NCBI GenBank assembly: GCA_015063135.1
Contig: SUTA01000003.1
Location: forward strand, 78,043 to 142,042
DNA length: 64,000 nucleotides
Direction: 5' to 3'
DNA from: Thermoplasmata archaeon
GTDB taxonomy: Archaea; Thermoplasmatota; Thermoplasmata; Methanomassiliicoccales; Methanomethylophilaceae
Part shown: piece after piece, positions 48,267 to 56,900 of the stretch
How the letters are laid out: the number at the start of each line of letters is the position of its first letter
How positions within the stretch are numbered: position 1 is the first letter of the stretch
Made by a program: the position numbers and the translations under genes
The notes under the pieces: model-generated
Told to the model about the DNA's origin: nothing
The model's input: only the letters and a program-made list of their open reading frames with translations
The model's database searches: none

Positions 48267-48298
48267 GTTATAAAAGTTATAAAAGTTATAAAGGTTAT
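48267..48298. repeat. GTTATAAAA tandem repeats in a divergent promoter
   Basis: Three 9-bp copies (GTTATAAAA, GTTATAAAA, GTTATAAAG) and a partial fourth (GTTAT). The units look like stacked TATA boxes between the SIMPL gene and the plus-strand small frame and deaminase; they could provide promoters in both directions or bind a regulator. Confidence 0.6.
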
Positions 48299-48315
48299 GA
48301 CGAGACGGCATCGAC

Positions 48316-48405
48316 ATGGAGAAGTGCAAAGGGGACTGCATCTCGCTGCCGAAGAGCATATCGGCGAAGGCGGAGACAGGACAGTCGTGGACGCTTGACA
48401 AGCGA
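48316..48405 (+). CDS. Possible 29-residue Cys-containing peptide, ends at CGA
   Basis: A short frame starting MEKCKGDCISLPKSISAK and ending TLDK at CGA (48403-48405), 20-50 nt downstream of the GTTATAAAA repeats. Two cysteines sit four residues apart. No family is recognised, and it could be a leader of the deaminase gene or chance. Confidence 0.3.
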
Positions 48406-48430
48406 TATCGGTAAAGTTCATAGTCTTCGA

Positions 48431-48892
48431 ATGGCAGTGACGGTCATGAATCCCGATGAGAAATTCTTGAGGATGGCGGTAGAGGAGGCCCACATAGGGA
48501 TCCGCGCCGGCCACGGAGGCCCGTTCGGCTGCGTCATAGTCCGCAACGGGGAGATTGTCGGGAAGGGGCATAACCGCGTCCTGGTCGATACGGATCCCAC
48601 CGCCCACGGCGAGATAGTGGCAATCCGCAGCGCATGCGCCGCCCTCGGGACCATAGAGCTATCGGATTGCACACTGTACACATCCTCGGAACCCTGTCCG
48701 ATGTGCAAGGCGGCCATATCCTGGGCGGGGCTGGGAAGGGTGGTGTACGCGGCATCGGTGCGCGAGGCCAACGACGTGCTCGGGTTCAAGGACCAGATGA
48801 TGGCCGAGGCCTTCAGGAAGGGAGAGGATCTGGCAGCAGTAGAGCAACTGTATGTGGAAGGATACCTGGAGCCGTTCCTGGAATACAAGCGA
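48431..48892 (+). CDS. Guanine/nucleoside deaminase (cytidine-deaminase fold), ends at CGA
   Basis: 153 residues. Zinc-dependent deaminase with the catalytic HGE (DPTAHGEIVAI) and the SEPCPMCKAAI cysteine pair, resembling guanine deaminase GuaD. The first in-frame CGA is at 48890-48892, after EPFLEYK; a second lies seven codons on (48911-48913), after MLGRIY. By comparison with GuaD, whose C-terminus ends in an aromatic residue, the second could be the original end, so this gene carries tandem CGA codons. Beyond them the frame is plainly non-coding, so one of the two must terminate. Confidence 0.8.
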
Positions 48893-49205
48893 ATGCTGGG
48901 CAGGATATACCGATCGCCCGTTCTACCCAGGCGTCGCACCCTCCATTTCGGCAATCGACATCCGGGCCATCCGTTTCCCTTGCCGATGCGATCGGTCCGT
49001 CCATCTTCTTTCCATGATGGTGTCAACGGCTTTTTTTTCAAATCTTCTTCTGTTTCGCGGTCTCAGATGCCGAAGGGGACGTGTCGGGATGTGCGGGGCC
49101 CCTTTCCGGTCATATCAAAGGCAGGAAGGGAGAAAGTGTCGAAATCAAATGCAATCGCTGTTATCGGCCACCTGGTTTTTATCGGGCCGATTGCTACGTG
49201 TATCG
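48893..49205. other. 313-nt spacer without a gene
   Basis: Downstream of the deaminase. It contains an 8-base T-run after ACGGC (about 49028-49040, possible terminator) and GGTTTTTATCG (49174-49184), a TATA box for the following gene. I saw no convincing gene, tRNA or repeat. Confidence 0.5.
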
Positions 49206-50951
49206 ATGAGCAAGTGGGTCCCCTTGGCGGCTATCGCCTTATCCGTAGCGGTGCTTGCAGTGCTCGTCAGCCTCCCAGACGAGGAGCCACCCGTGCCACT
49301 GGACGAGGGGTGGGAGGTGGAGGATGCCGGCGAGAGGCACACGATCTCCTACGACGCGTCCGGAGGAAAGATCGCGGGCTACGCCCAGAACTACTATTTC
49401 GAGGGGGCCTACGTCGAGCTTCCCATCCCGGAGCGCCAGGGGTACTTCTTCCAAGGATGGTTCAGGGACGCAGAGATGACGGTCCCGATAGGCGCGGTCA
49501 CGCCCTTCGAGACCGAGGATCTGTCCCTGCATGCCTCATGGGGCCACCACGGCTTCGTCGGAACGGCCTACGACGTGGCGATCGCCGGCGTGTACTACAA
49601 CGGCGACCTGGAGCACTTCATAGAGGGAACGGCCACGTACAGCTATGTGACCCAGGTGGAGGGCGCATACTACATCAGGACTGACAGCCACATAAGGTAC
49701 TACTCGGACACGGGCTTCGACGAGGAGATCGACAGGTCCGACGGCGGCTGGTCAGGCAGCATAACGGGATCCCTGAAGTACATCGGCAACGGGGAAGTGG
49801 ACGGGATCGTGTGCCAGATGTGGTCGGACGGTCAGGTGACGCGCTGGATCAAGGACATGTTCTGGATACAGAAGACCACGGTGGATTCCGGCAGGGACCA
49901 CACCGAGTACTCCACGCTGCGCTACTACGAGTTCGAGCCTGACACCAGGGTCTCTCCCGACATCAAGGCGGAGTACCCGCTCACCGTTACGTTCCCCTCC
50001 GACCTGAGGATAGGGGACAGGGCGGTCTTCCATGCCCAGGGCGACGGGTTCACCGCATGGTACGTCAACGGCATGAGGGCCACCACCGCCAACGACGTCG
50101 AGATAATCCGCGTCGACCCGTTCATGAGGCTGGAGGCCAGGGCCGGCGAGTACGTGGTCCTCGATTCCGGGGACATAGACCCCGAGGACATGGGCCTGGT
50201 CGGTCCCGTCAATGTCAGGGGGTTCTACGACAGCGAGGAAACCGTGCACGCGGGCCGCCTGAGCCTGGAGCCCGGCTACTGGATGCTGTCCGACAGCGCC
50301 GCCCCCGTCTCGCATTACATAGAGGTCATGGTGGAGGAAGAGAGGACGTTCTACCACGGCTTCACCTATGGCGGCCGCACCATGCACGTGATCCTGGACC
50401 TGAAGCTCAGCGAGGTGTTCAGGAACGCGTACAGGGACCCAAACAGCAACATAAGGAACGTCTACAACTACGAGATGGTCGAGCGCATGTACACCCCCGG
50501 GGATCCGTACGTGCAGGGGCTGGCGCAGGAGCTGAGGTCCCTCGGCTCCGGGCTCGACGAGCGCGGGATGGCCGAGATGGTGCTCAGGTTCGTGCAGGAG
50601 CTGCCCTACGTCCCCGACGGAGATTCCAGGTCCGAGACGGATTTCATGAAGTACTCCTCCGAGACCATGTGGGATTACTGCGGGGACTGCGAGGACCTGT
50701 CGATCCTGTATGCCAACCTCATGGCCGTTCTCGGGTACAGGTCCTGTGTCATGGTGTTCGACAACCACGCAATGGCGGGCGTCGAGCTGTCAGAGAAGCA
50801 GAAGGGCGACGACACGTTCGTGTCCGGCGGGGTCACCTATCACTACGCGGAGACGACGACCACCGCATGGGGCTATTGGAAGTGCCCCAAGGGCTACGGC
50901 ACCGACAACATGAGGCTGGTGGTCCCGTACTTCAGTTACGGCGGGTCGCGA
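49206..50951 (+). CDS. Secreted transglutaminase-like protein with InlB repeat, ends at CGA
   Basis: 581 residues. Signal anchor (LAAIALSVAVLAVLVSL), one InlB-type repeat (ISYDASGGKIAG...QGYFFQGWFRD...LSLHASW), a long middle part, and a transglutaminase-core-like C-terminal domain with a candidate Cys-His-Asp triad in DYCGDCEDLSILYANL and VFDNHAMAGVEL. Such domains cleave or cross-link proteins; here probably in the cell envelope. It ends VVPYFSYGGS at CGA (50949-50951). As Arg the frame would run 96 nt further antisense through the ABC permease; even with CGA as stop the two genes overlap by 20 nt. Confidence 0.82.
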
Positions 50952-51687
50952 TCCTGCGGTAGCACAGGCCGAAGAACAGGCACAGGTACAGCGCCACTAT
51001 CAGGACCGAGTCCAGCGGGATCCCATCGTCCAGGAGTATGCCCCTAGAGAGCTCGCTGATGTGGGTCAGGGGCAGCACGTACACCGCCCAGGACACGACC
51101 TCCGGCAGGTCGGATACCTTGAACAGCGTGCCGCAGAGGAACGTCATCGGGACGATGAAGATGCTGGTGATCAGAGTCAGGTGCTGCGTCTTGCTGGTCA
51201 CCAGCGCCGCCAGTAGGCCGAACATCGAGAACATCAGGCCTCCTGCGATTATCACGAGGAAGATGAGCGGGTTCGGGTCGATGCCGGGGGAGATGATGCA
51301 TCCGACTATCAGTATGACGGTGCAGCTGATCAGCGACCTCACGACGCCGGAGAGCGTCTTCCCGAGGATGACCGACGACACCCTGACTGGGCAGAGCAGG
51401 AGTTCGTCGAAGCTCATGTAGAACAGCCTCTGGACCAGGACCCTCATGGACACCGAGCTGAAGGTGCAGGCGACTGTGGTGAGGGCAATGATACCGGGCA
51501 GGATGAAGCGGACGTACTCCTCGCCGCCGCCTTGCATGCTCCCTCCGACTCCGTATCCGAAGGCCAGGAGGTAGAGGAGCGGCCCGATGAGGCCTGTCAG
51601 GAGGACCTCGATGAAGTTCTCCTTGATGTAGACCAGGTCGCCCCATGCGACGCTGTAGACCTCCCTGAGGTACTCGACGGGGTTCAT
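50932..51687 (-). CDS. ABC-2 type transporter permease
   Basis: 251 residues with six hydrophobic segments in the ABC-2 exporter pattern (FIEVLLTGLIGPLLYLLAFG near the N-terminus, a conserved MTFLCGTLFKVSDLP segment, and a last helix ending CYRRIATRRN). It pairs with the ATPase just upstream (ATGA overlap) to form an exporter for a drug, polysaccharide or lipid; the substrate is unknown. It stops at TGA. Confidence 0.88.
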   Translation of the reverse strand: MNPVEYLREVYSVAWGDLVYIKENFIEVLLTGLIGPLLYLLAFGYGVGGSMQGGGEEYVRFILPGIIALTTVACTFSSVSMRVLVQRLFYMSFDELLLCPVRVSSVILGKTLSGVVRSLISCTVILIVGCIISPGIDPNPLIFLVIIAGGLMFSMFGLLAALVTSKTQHLTLITSIFIVPMTFLCGTLFKVSDLPEVVSWAVYVLPLTHISELSRGILLDDGIPLDSVLIVALYLCLFFGLCYRRIATRRN

Positions 51688-52538
51688 TGGAGCCCCCCTT
51701 TGCCGGTCAGCTCGAGGAAGACGTCCTCCAGCGAGGTGCGGCGGATGTTGTAGTACCTGTCGCCGAGGGTCTCAGCGAAGGCCCTGGCCTCCTCCCTGGT
51801 CCCGAAGTACGAGGTCTCGTTGGAATCGCCCTCCTCCCATTCCACGGCCACGCGGCCGATCATGTCGCGGAGCTCGTCGACGGTCCCGGTGGCGATGATG
51901 CGGCCGCTGTCGATGATGGCCACCCTGTCGCACAGGGATTCGGCCTCCTCGATGTAGTGCGTGGTGAGGAAGATCGTGGTCCCGCTGCGGTTGAGCTTGC
52001 GGACCAGGTCCCAGAGCATGTGTCTGGAGCGGGTGTCCAGGCCGGCCGTGGGCTCGTCGAGGAACAGGACGGTGGGGTCGTGGATTATGGACGCGACTAT
52101 GGAGGACTTCCTCTTCCAGCCGCCTGACAGCTCCTGGACCTTCTTGTCCATGTGATCGCCCAGCTCCAGGAGCGCGGCGGATTCCTCGATCTTCCGATCG
52201 ATGCGGTCCTTGGGGATCTTGTGGAGCATGGCGTGGTGCTTGAGGTTCTGCCTGATGGTCAGGTCGTTGTCCAGGCTGATGTGCTGCTGGGCTATCCCGA
52301 TGCGCTTCCTGGCCTCCAGGAACTCGGATGACGTGTCGTAGCCGTCGATAAGGATCCTGCCGGATGTGGGGCGCTGGATGGTGGTCACCGTGCGGATCGT
52401 GGTGGTCTTCCCCGCCCCGTTTGGGCCGAGGAACCCGAAGACCTCGCCGCGCTCGACGTGGAACGACACCCCGTCCACGGCGGTGAAATCGCCGAACCTC
52501 ACAACTAGATCATCAACTTCGACGATGCGGTCTCCCAT
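51684..52538 (-). CDS. ABC-2 type transporter ATP-binding protein
   Basis: 284 residues. Walker A GPNGAGKTTTIRT, signature QELSGGWKRKSS, Walker B VLFLDEPTAGLD and switch His in LTTHYIEEAE are all intact; the C-terminus continues past the nucleotide domain as in DrrA-type exporters. The start at 52538 begins MGDRIVEVDDLVV, the normal first strand. It is in frame with the isochorismatase-like gene upstream but separated from it by CGA at 52545-52547. It stops at TGA. Confidence 0.9.
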   Translation of the reverse strand: MGDRIVEVDDLVVRFGDFTAVDGVSFHVERGEVFGFLGPNGAGKTTTIRTVTTIQRPTSGRILIDGYDTSSEFLEARKRIGIAQQHISLDNDLTIRQNLKHHAMLHKIPKDRIDRKIEESAALLELGDHMDKKVQELSGGWKRKSSIVASIIHDPTVLFLDEPTAGLDTRSRHMLWDLVRKLNRSGTTIFLTTHYIEEAESLCDRVAIIDSGRIIATGTVDELRDMIGRVAVEWEEGDSNETSYFGTREEARAFAETLGDRYYNIRRTSLEDVFLELTGKGGLQ

Positions 52539-52544
52539 GCTCCC

Positions 52545-53105
52545 TCGGTGGTACACTATCGGGGGGCAGTCATCGAGGGGCTGCCCGGCGAGGTACCTGC
52601 GGACGTCATCTGCATCAAGGTTCTTACATATTACCGATGCAGCCTGATTGTACTCGTCCTTGGTGGAGATGCAGGCATCCGTGGAGATGTAGGGGGTGAG
52701 GCCGTGGTCGAAGGCCCCGTAGTATGTGGAGATGACGCAGTATTGCGTGACGGTGCCCACGAGGAGGACGGAATCGCACCCGGCCTCTCTGACGGCCTCT
52801 GCGAGCCGGGAGTCCTTGAAGCAGTTCATGTGGAGCTTATCGACGATGATGTCGCTGTCGGCGATCGTCATCTCTTCCATGAACTCGTCCGCATCGGGGC
52901 CCTTGTAACGGGTGTGCTCGTCCCCGCCGATGAAGCGGACGTGGATGACCGGGCGACCGGCGTCGCGGAACATCGCCGCGATCTCGTTCATCCTGGCGAT
53001 GGGCGCGTCATGCTGCCTGGCCATGTCCTCGTGCGTGAGCACGAACTTCTTCTGCATGTCGACCATGACCAATGCGAGCTTCTTTCCGAGCGGGTCTATC
53101 CTCAT
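52545..53105 (-). CDS. Isochorismatase-like cysteine hydrolase, ends at CGA
   Basis: 186 residues with the family layout: LALVMVDMQKKFV (catalytic Asp), the Lys region in DIIVDKLHMNCF, and the nucleophile Cys in VGTVTQYCVISTYYGAFDHG. It may hydrolyse an amide such as nicotinamide or an isochorismate-like compound. The start at 53105 follows a TATATAAT box. The end is IVYH then CGA; as Arg it would be fused in frame to the ABC ATPase through a nine-base linker, a fusion with no functional logic. CGA as stop leaves two normal-length proteins. Confidence 0.85.
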
Positions 53106-53138
53106 GATGGGCCACCTGGGATGGGGTAAACTGCCAAG

Positions 53139-53146
53139 TATATAAT
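53139..53146 (-). promoter_or_regulatory. TATA box of the isochorismatase/ABC operon
   Basis: ATTATATA on the minus strand, 34-41 nt before the start. Confidence 0.5.
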
Positions 53147-53211
53147 CCAAACGGATAGCTCCAACGCTACGCGTGGGGCTTCGGAAGAACGGTTCCTGCG
53201 GCGCGCACCGG

Positions 53212-53313
53212 TCAGAAGAGGTACACGTAGAGGCCGACGGCCAGGAGGACGACCATAGCCAGAACGGGCATCGCGTTGACGATCCTGTCCTGTTTGGAGA
53301 TCTTGGAATCCAT
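53212..53313 (-). CDS. 33-residue single-helix membrane peptide
   Basis: Short frame MDSKISKQDRIVNAMPVLAM followed by the end of a hydrophobic helix (VVLLAVGLYVYLF) and TGA. A charged N-terminus and one membrane helix with a bare C-terminus make a coherent small protein. No family is recognised. It lies between the isochorismatase promoter and the divergent phosphatase gene. Confidence 0.5.
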   Translation of the reverse strand: MDSKISKQDRIVNAMPVLAMVVLLAVGLYVYLF

Positions 53314-53379
53314 GATGCTGGATGGCCTAGGACCTACTTAATGCTAGGGGTTTTCTACGGGTATCTGCATCCCTTGAGC

Positions 53380-53832
53380 ATGGATGTACGCGTCCTGTTC
53401 GTATGCCTGGGCAACATCTGCCGCAGCCCCATGGCCGAGCACGTCTTCAGGTCGGTCGTGGCGGAGGAGGGGCTCTCCAGGGCGATCACCTGCGAATCGT
53501 GCGGGACCGCCTCCTACCACATCGGGGAGCCGCCGGACCGCAGGGCCGCACGGGTCATGGCCGTGCACGGCATAGATTGCTCCGGGAAGAGGGCCAGCAG
53601 GATAAGGCCGTCGGATTTCGACGATTTCGATTACATCGTGTGCATGGACGGGTACAACCTCGACGACGTGCTATCCATGGCGCCGCCCGGTTCCAAGGCC
53701 GTCGTCACCACCCTTCTGGACGGGGACGTGGACGACCCGTGGTACACCGGGGACTTCGAGAGGACGTTCAGGGAGGTCTCCACTGGAAGCAGGGCCCTGC
53801 TGGAGAGGATCAGGAGGGAGCGCGGGATATGA
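53380..53832 (+). CDS. Low-molecular-weight protein-tyrosine-phosphatase-like protein
   Basis: 150 residues. The active-site loop VLFVCLGNICRSPMAEHV fits the CxxxxxR(S/T) signature, and the conserved acid occurs late in LLDGDVDDPWYTGD. It removes phosphate from tyrosine or arginine residues, or acts as an arsenate-reductase relative. The start at 53380 begins right before the first strand. It stops at TGA, overlapping the next ATG. Confidence 0.88.
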   Translation: MDVRVLFVCLGNICRSPMAEHVFRSVVAEEGLSRAITCESCGTASYHIGEPPDRRAARVMAVHGIDCSGKRASRIRPSDFDDFDYIVCMDGYNLDDVLSMAPPGSKAVVTTLLDGDVDDPWYTGDFERTFREVSTGSRALLERIRRERGI

Positions 53833-54368
53833 TGGCCAGGATGTTCGTGTCGGTGCCGGTCGCGGACACGTCGTGGTCCACCCCCGTTTCCACTGCGCTC
53901 AGGTCCTGCAGGGGGGTGAGGCCGTCGCCGCCGGAGCAGCTCCACATAACGCTCAGATTCATCGGGGACATCGATGAGGCCCGCATACCCGCCCTGATAT
54001 CCGCCGTCAAGGCCGCCTGCGAGGGCTTCGGGTCCTTCGAGGTGTCCATCCGCGGCATGGGGTGCTTCCCCAACGAGAGGCGTCCATCGGTGGTCTGGGT
54101 GGGCGCAGAGCCCCACGACAGGCTGACCGCCCTTTCCAATGGAATTTCCAAGGAGCTCAAGAGGGCCCGCTTCCGCTTCGACGAGAAGCCATTCAAGAGC
54201 CACATCACCGTGGGCAGGTGCAACGGGCCCACCGATGTCTCCGGGGTGCTGGCACAGTTCAGGGATGCGGAGCTCCACACCTTCGAGTGCGACCATGTCG
54301 CAGTTGTCCGCAGCTTCCTCGGCCCGTCCGGCGCCCGGCACAAAACCGTGGAAAGGGTGCGTCTGTGA
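53829..54368 (+). CDS. thpR: RNA 2',3'-cyclic phosphodiesterase (2'-5' RNA ligase family)
   Basis: 179 residues (or one fewer from the adjacent second ATG). The two HxT catalytic motifs are present: LHITLRFIGD and SHITVGRC. These archaeal proteins open or join 2',5'-linked RNA termini. It overlaps the phosphatase stop (ATATGATGG) and stops at TGA. Confidence 0.9.
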   Translation: MMARMFVSVPVADTSWSTPVSTALRSCRGVRPSPPEQLHITLRFIGDIDEARIPALISAVKAACEGFGSFEVSIRGMGCFPNERRPSVVWVGAEPHDRLTALSNGISKELKRARFRFDEKPFKSHITVGRCNGPTDVSGVLAQFRDAELHTFECDHVAVVRSFLGPSGARHKTVERVRL

Positions 54369-54421
54369 CCGCACGGTGCTCCCTTTAAGTCCGTTCACGC
54401 CGAGGCGCCTCCGGCGATTGC

Positions 54422-54844
54422 ATGAGAGAAGCAAACGACAGCGGAGGCATCGAGGGCCTCCCATTGCAGCTGATGATCACCATACTGGTTGCCACGCTGG
54501 GAACAGCGGTGATCCTCGGATGGATGGGCGGCATAGAGTCCCCGCACTACATAGGCTCGGTGGACCCGAGCGAGGACGTCATAGAGATCTCGAACAACGT
54601 ATCCCTCGGGGATGTGTGCTTCACCGTGACTGACCAGGACGGCAACCCGCTCCCCGGCGCGGTGGTGACGCTGTCCGGTCTCGGGGTGAAGAGCCTCGAC
54701 GGGCAGAAGGACTACAAGGTCACGGACCAGGACGGCCGCGCCGATTTCGGCAAGCTCTCATTCTCCACATCCAGGGGGAGCCTGACCGTCGATGCGTCCC
54801 ACCCGGACTACGGGGAGAAGCAGATCAAGGTGATGGTACTGTGA
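54422..54844 (+). CDS. Pilin-like membrane protein with carboxypeptidase-regulatory-like domain
   Basis: 140 residues. The N-terminus NDSGGIEGLPLQLMITILVA resembles a type IV pilin-like hydrophobic stalk, and the following gene shares the pattern NDSG..G.PL..MI. After the helix comes a small beta domain with VTDQDGNPLPGAVVTLSGLG, the carboxypeptidase-regulatory-like fold common on cell surfaces. First of three overlapping small genes; probably pseudopilin components. The assembly machinery is not in this window. It stops at TGA. Confidence 0.65.
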   Translation: MREANDSGGIEGLPLQLMITILVATLGTAVILGWMGGIESPHYIGSVDPSEDVIEISNNVSLGDVCFTVTDQDGNPLPGAVVTLSGLGVKSLDGQKDYKVTDQDGRADFGKLSFSTSRGSLTVDASHPDYGEKQIKVMVL

Positions 54845-55269
54845 ACGACTCCGGCGTCCTTGGGATGCCGCTCAGGATCATGATATCCATGATGGTCATC
54901 GCCCTGATGGTCCCCGCACTGGTCTCAATGTCGCAGGACATGGACAGGGCCGCCGACGAGGCGGAGGGTGCCGCCATCGCGGAGCAGGTCGCCGATGCCG
55001 CCACCCGGGCCTACCTCTCCGGGGTCGGCGGCTCGGTGACCTCATCTCTCGAGATCCCGTTCGGGAGGGCCCTGGCCATCGGCGGGGACGGGGCGGACGC
55101 GTACACCATCCGCATCTACTCCGACGGGGTGCAGACCGGCCGCGTGGTCATGGACAATCCGCCCATCAGGCTGCTGGGCCCGGAGACGATGCTCGAGGGC
55201 GGCGCCGTGCTGGTGCTCGAGACCGTGGCCGTCGACGGCAGGCTGTGCGTGGCGGTGAGCGCGTCATGA
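54841..55269 (+). CDS. Pilin-like membrane protein, second of three
   Basis: 142 residues from a GTG start that overlaps the previous stop (GTGA). N-terminal NDSGVLGMPLRIMISMMVIA is a pilin-like helix; the rest is a small soluble beta domain ending CVAVSAS. Its stop overlaps the next gene as ATGA. No specific family recognised. Confidence 0.6.
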   Translation: MNDSGVLGMPLRIMISMMVIALMVPALVSMSQDMDRAADEAEGAAIAEQVADAATRAYLSGVGGSVTSSLEIPFGRALAIGGDGADAYTIRIYSDGVQTGRVVMDNPPIRLLGPETMLEGGAVLVLETVAVDGRLCVAVSAS

Positions 55270-55640
55270 TCGAGTTCACGATGTCCAGGGCGGTCCTGTG
55301 CATCTGCGGCGCGATGATGCTGGCCGCGGCGGTGGCCGCGGCATCCGCCGGGGAGGAAGGGTGGAGGTCGGGGATGGGCGATGCCCTGGCCAGGGACGTG
55401 GCCGGGATGCTGGACGCCTTCGAGGCCTCCAGCATCGACGAGATAACGCTCTCGGGATGGGACATACTGCCATCGCAGTCGTGCAGCCTCTCCGTGGGAG
55501 ACCATGCCGTCAGGGTGCACTCGCCCGACGGCGACTTCATGGCGTACACGCAGTTCCCCGGAAGGTTCGAGCTGTCGTACGGGGAGGAGAAGATCCTGAG
55601 CTCGGTTCCCGAACACCTCGGCTATGTGCCTCACGGTCGA
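55266..55640 (+). CDS. Pilin-like membrane protein, third of three, ends at CGA
   Basis: 124 residues: N-terminal helix (LCICGAMMLAAAVAAASAG) and a small soluble domain with SLSVGDHAVRVHSPDGD and FELSYGEEKIL. The first in-frame terminator of any kind is CGA at 55638-55640; without it the frame would run on for another 366 nt antisense to the cysteine desulfurase. Even so, the gene overlaps the 3' end of the convergent desulfurase by 39 nt. Confidence 0.55.
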
Positions 55641-56807
55641 CACGAGCGTGTCGATCTCCTCGGGGGAGTTGTAGACGTAGGTGGACGCCCTGGCGCTCCC
55701 GTCGATTCCACGCGCCACGTAGAACGGGTGGGCGCAGTGCATACCGGACCTGATCATGATCCCGGCCATGCTGTCGGCCATCATCGCTATGTCGTGGGAG
55801 CCGAGCCCGTCTATGTTGAACGACAGTATGCCGTTCCTCCTGGCCGGGTCCGAGGGGCCCACGATGTGGAGGTTCCCCACGTCCTCGAGGCCATTCATTG
55901 CGCGGGTCAGGAGCTCCCTGTCCCACCTCTCCACCTCGTCCATGCCTATGCGGGAGAGGTAGTCGAGAGCGGCCCTGGTGCCGATTATCCCGGCGTAGTT
56001 CTGTAGCCCGGCCTCGAACCTCTCGGGGACGGGGGCGAGGTTGCTGGAGTCGTATGTGGCGAGGCCGACGGTCCCTCCTCCGAGGGACAGCGGGCGGAGC
56101 TTCTCCAGGACCTCCATCCTGCCGTACATGACGCCCATGCCGGAGGGCCCTAGCATCTTGTGCATGCTCATGCAGTAGATGTCGGCGCCGATCCTCTCCA
56201 GGTCGACCCTCCTGTGCGGGGCGGCCTGGGCCCCGTCGACGATCACGACGGCGCCCTTGTCGTGGGCGATGTCGCACACGGCCTTCACGGGCACGGTGCA
56301 TCCGGTGACGTTGCTGGCGTGCTGCACGGAGACGGCCTTGACGTCCCCTTTCATGCAGTCTATGAACGAATCTATGTCGAACTCGCCATCGGGCTTGGAC
56401 CTCGTCATCCTCCTGCTGATGCCGGCGGTCTCGGCCAGCCTGAGCCAGGGCACGTGGTTGGAGTTGTGCTCCGAGTCTGTGGTGACGACCACGTCCCCCT
56501 TCCCGAGGCCGAGGCCGTACGCGGCGGTGTTGAGGGCCTGGGTGGCGTTGAGCGTGAAGCAGTAGCAGCTCGGGTCGTCGGTCCCGAAGAAGGAAGCCAG
56601 CTTCTCCCTGGCCTCGTCGATCTCGGACGAGACCCTGGATGCCATGGAGTGGACGCTCCTGCCGCCGCAGGCCGGGTATTCCGAGTAGTACTCGTCCATG
56701 GCCCGGATGACGCAGTCGGGGCGGAGGGTCTGGCATGCGCTGTCCAGGTAGATCCCCTTCCCGGAGCGGATGCTGGGGAAATCCGAGCGAACGGCGCCTA
56801 TGTCCAT
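55602..56807 (-). CDS. Class V aminotransferase / cysteine desulfurase (SufS-like), ends at CGA
   Basis: 401 residues, standard SufS length. The PLP lysine is in YCMSMHKMLGPSG, the PLP-stacking His in TTDSEHNSNHVPW, and the persulfide Cys in RSGMHCAHPF. It provides sulfur for Fe-S clusters or thio-modifications. The end is HIAEVFGN followed by CGA (55602-55604); as Arg the protein would gain more than 160 residues of antisense pilin sequence. The start is set by a TTATAAAAT box 22-30 nt upstream. Confidence 0.9.
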
Positions 56808-56828
56808 GCACTTCCCATACGCGTCCCC

Positions 56829-56837
56829 TTATAAAAT
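56829..56837 (-). promoter_or_regulatory. TATA box of the desulfurase gene
   Basis: ATTTTATAA on the minus strand, 22-30 nt from the start. Confidence 0.6.
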
Positions 56838-56871
56838 CTCCTTTACTCCCAGCAAAATGTTGTCGATATTG

Positions 56872-56878
56872 TTTTTAA
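56872..56878 (+). promoter_or_regulatory. TATA box of pyrD
   Basis: TTTTTAA 23-29 nt before the ATG at 56901. Confidence 0.6.
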
Positions 56879-56900
56879 CGCGTCAGGCATCCTCTCGAGC

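Noticed and set aside
51684..53150. A fused isochorismatase-ABC ATPase protein
   Set aside because: The join is a CGA codon directly before a normal ATPase start; both parts have complete stand-alone lengths.
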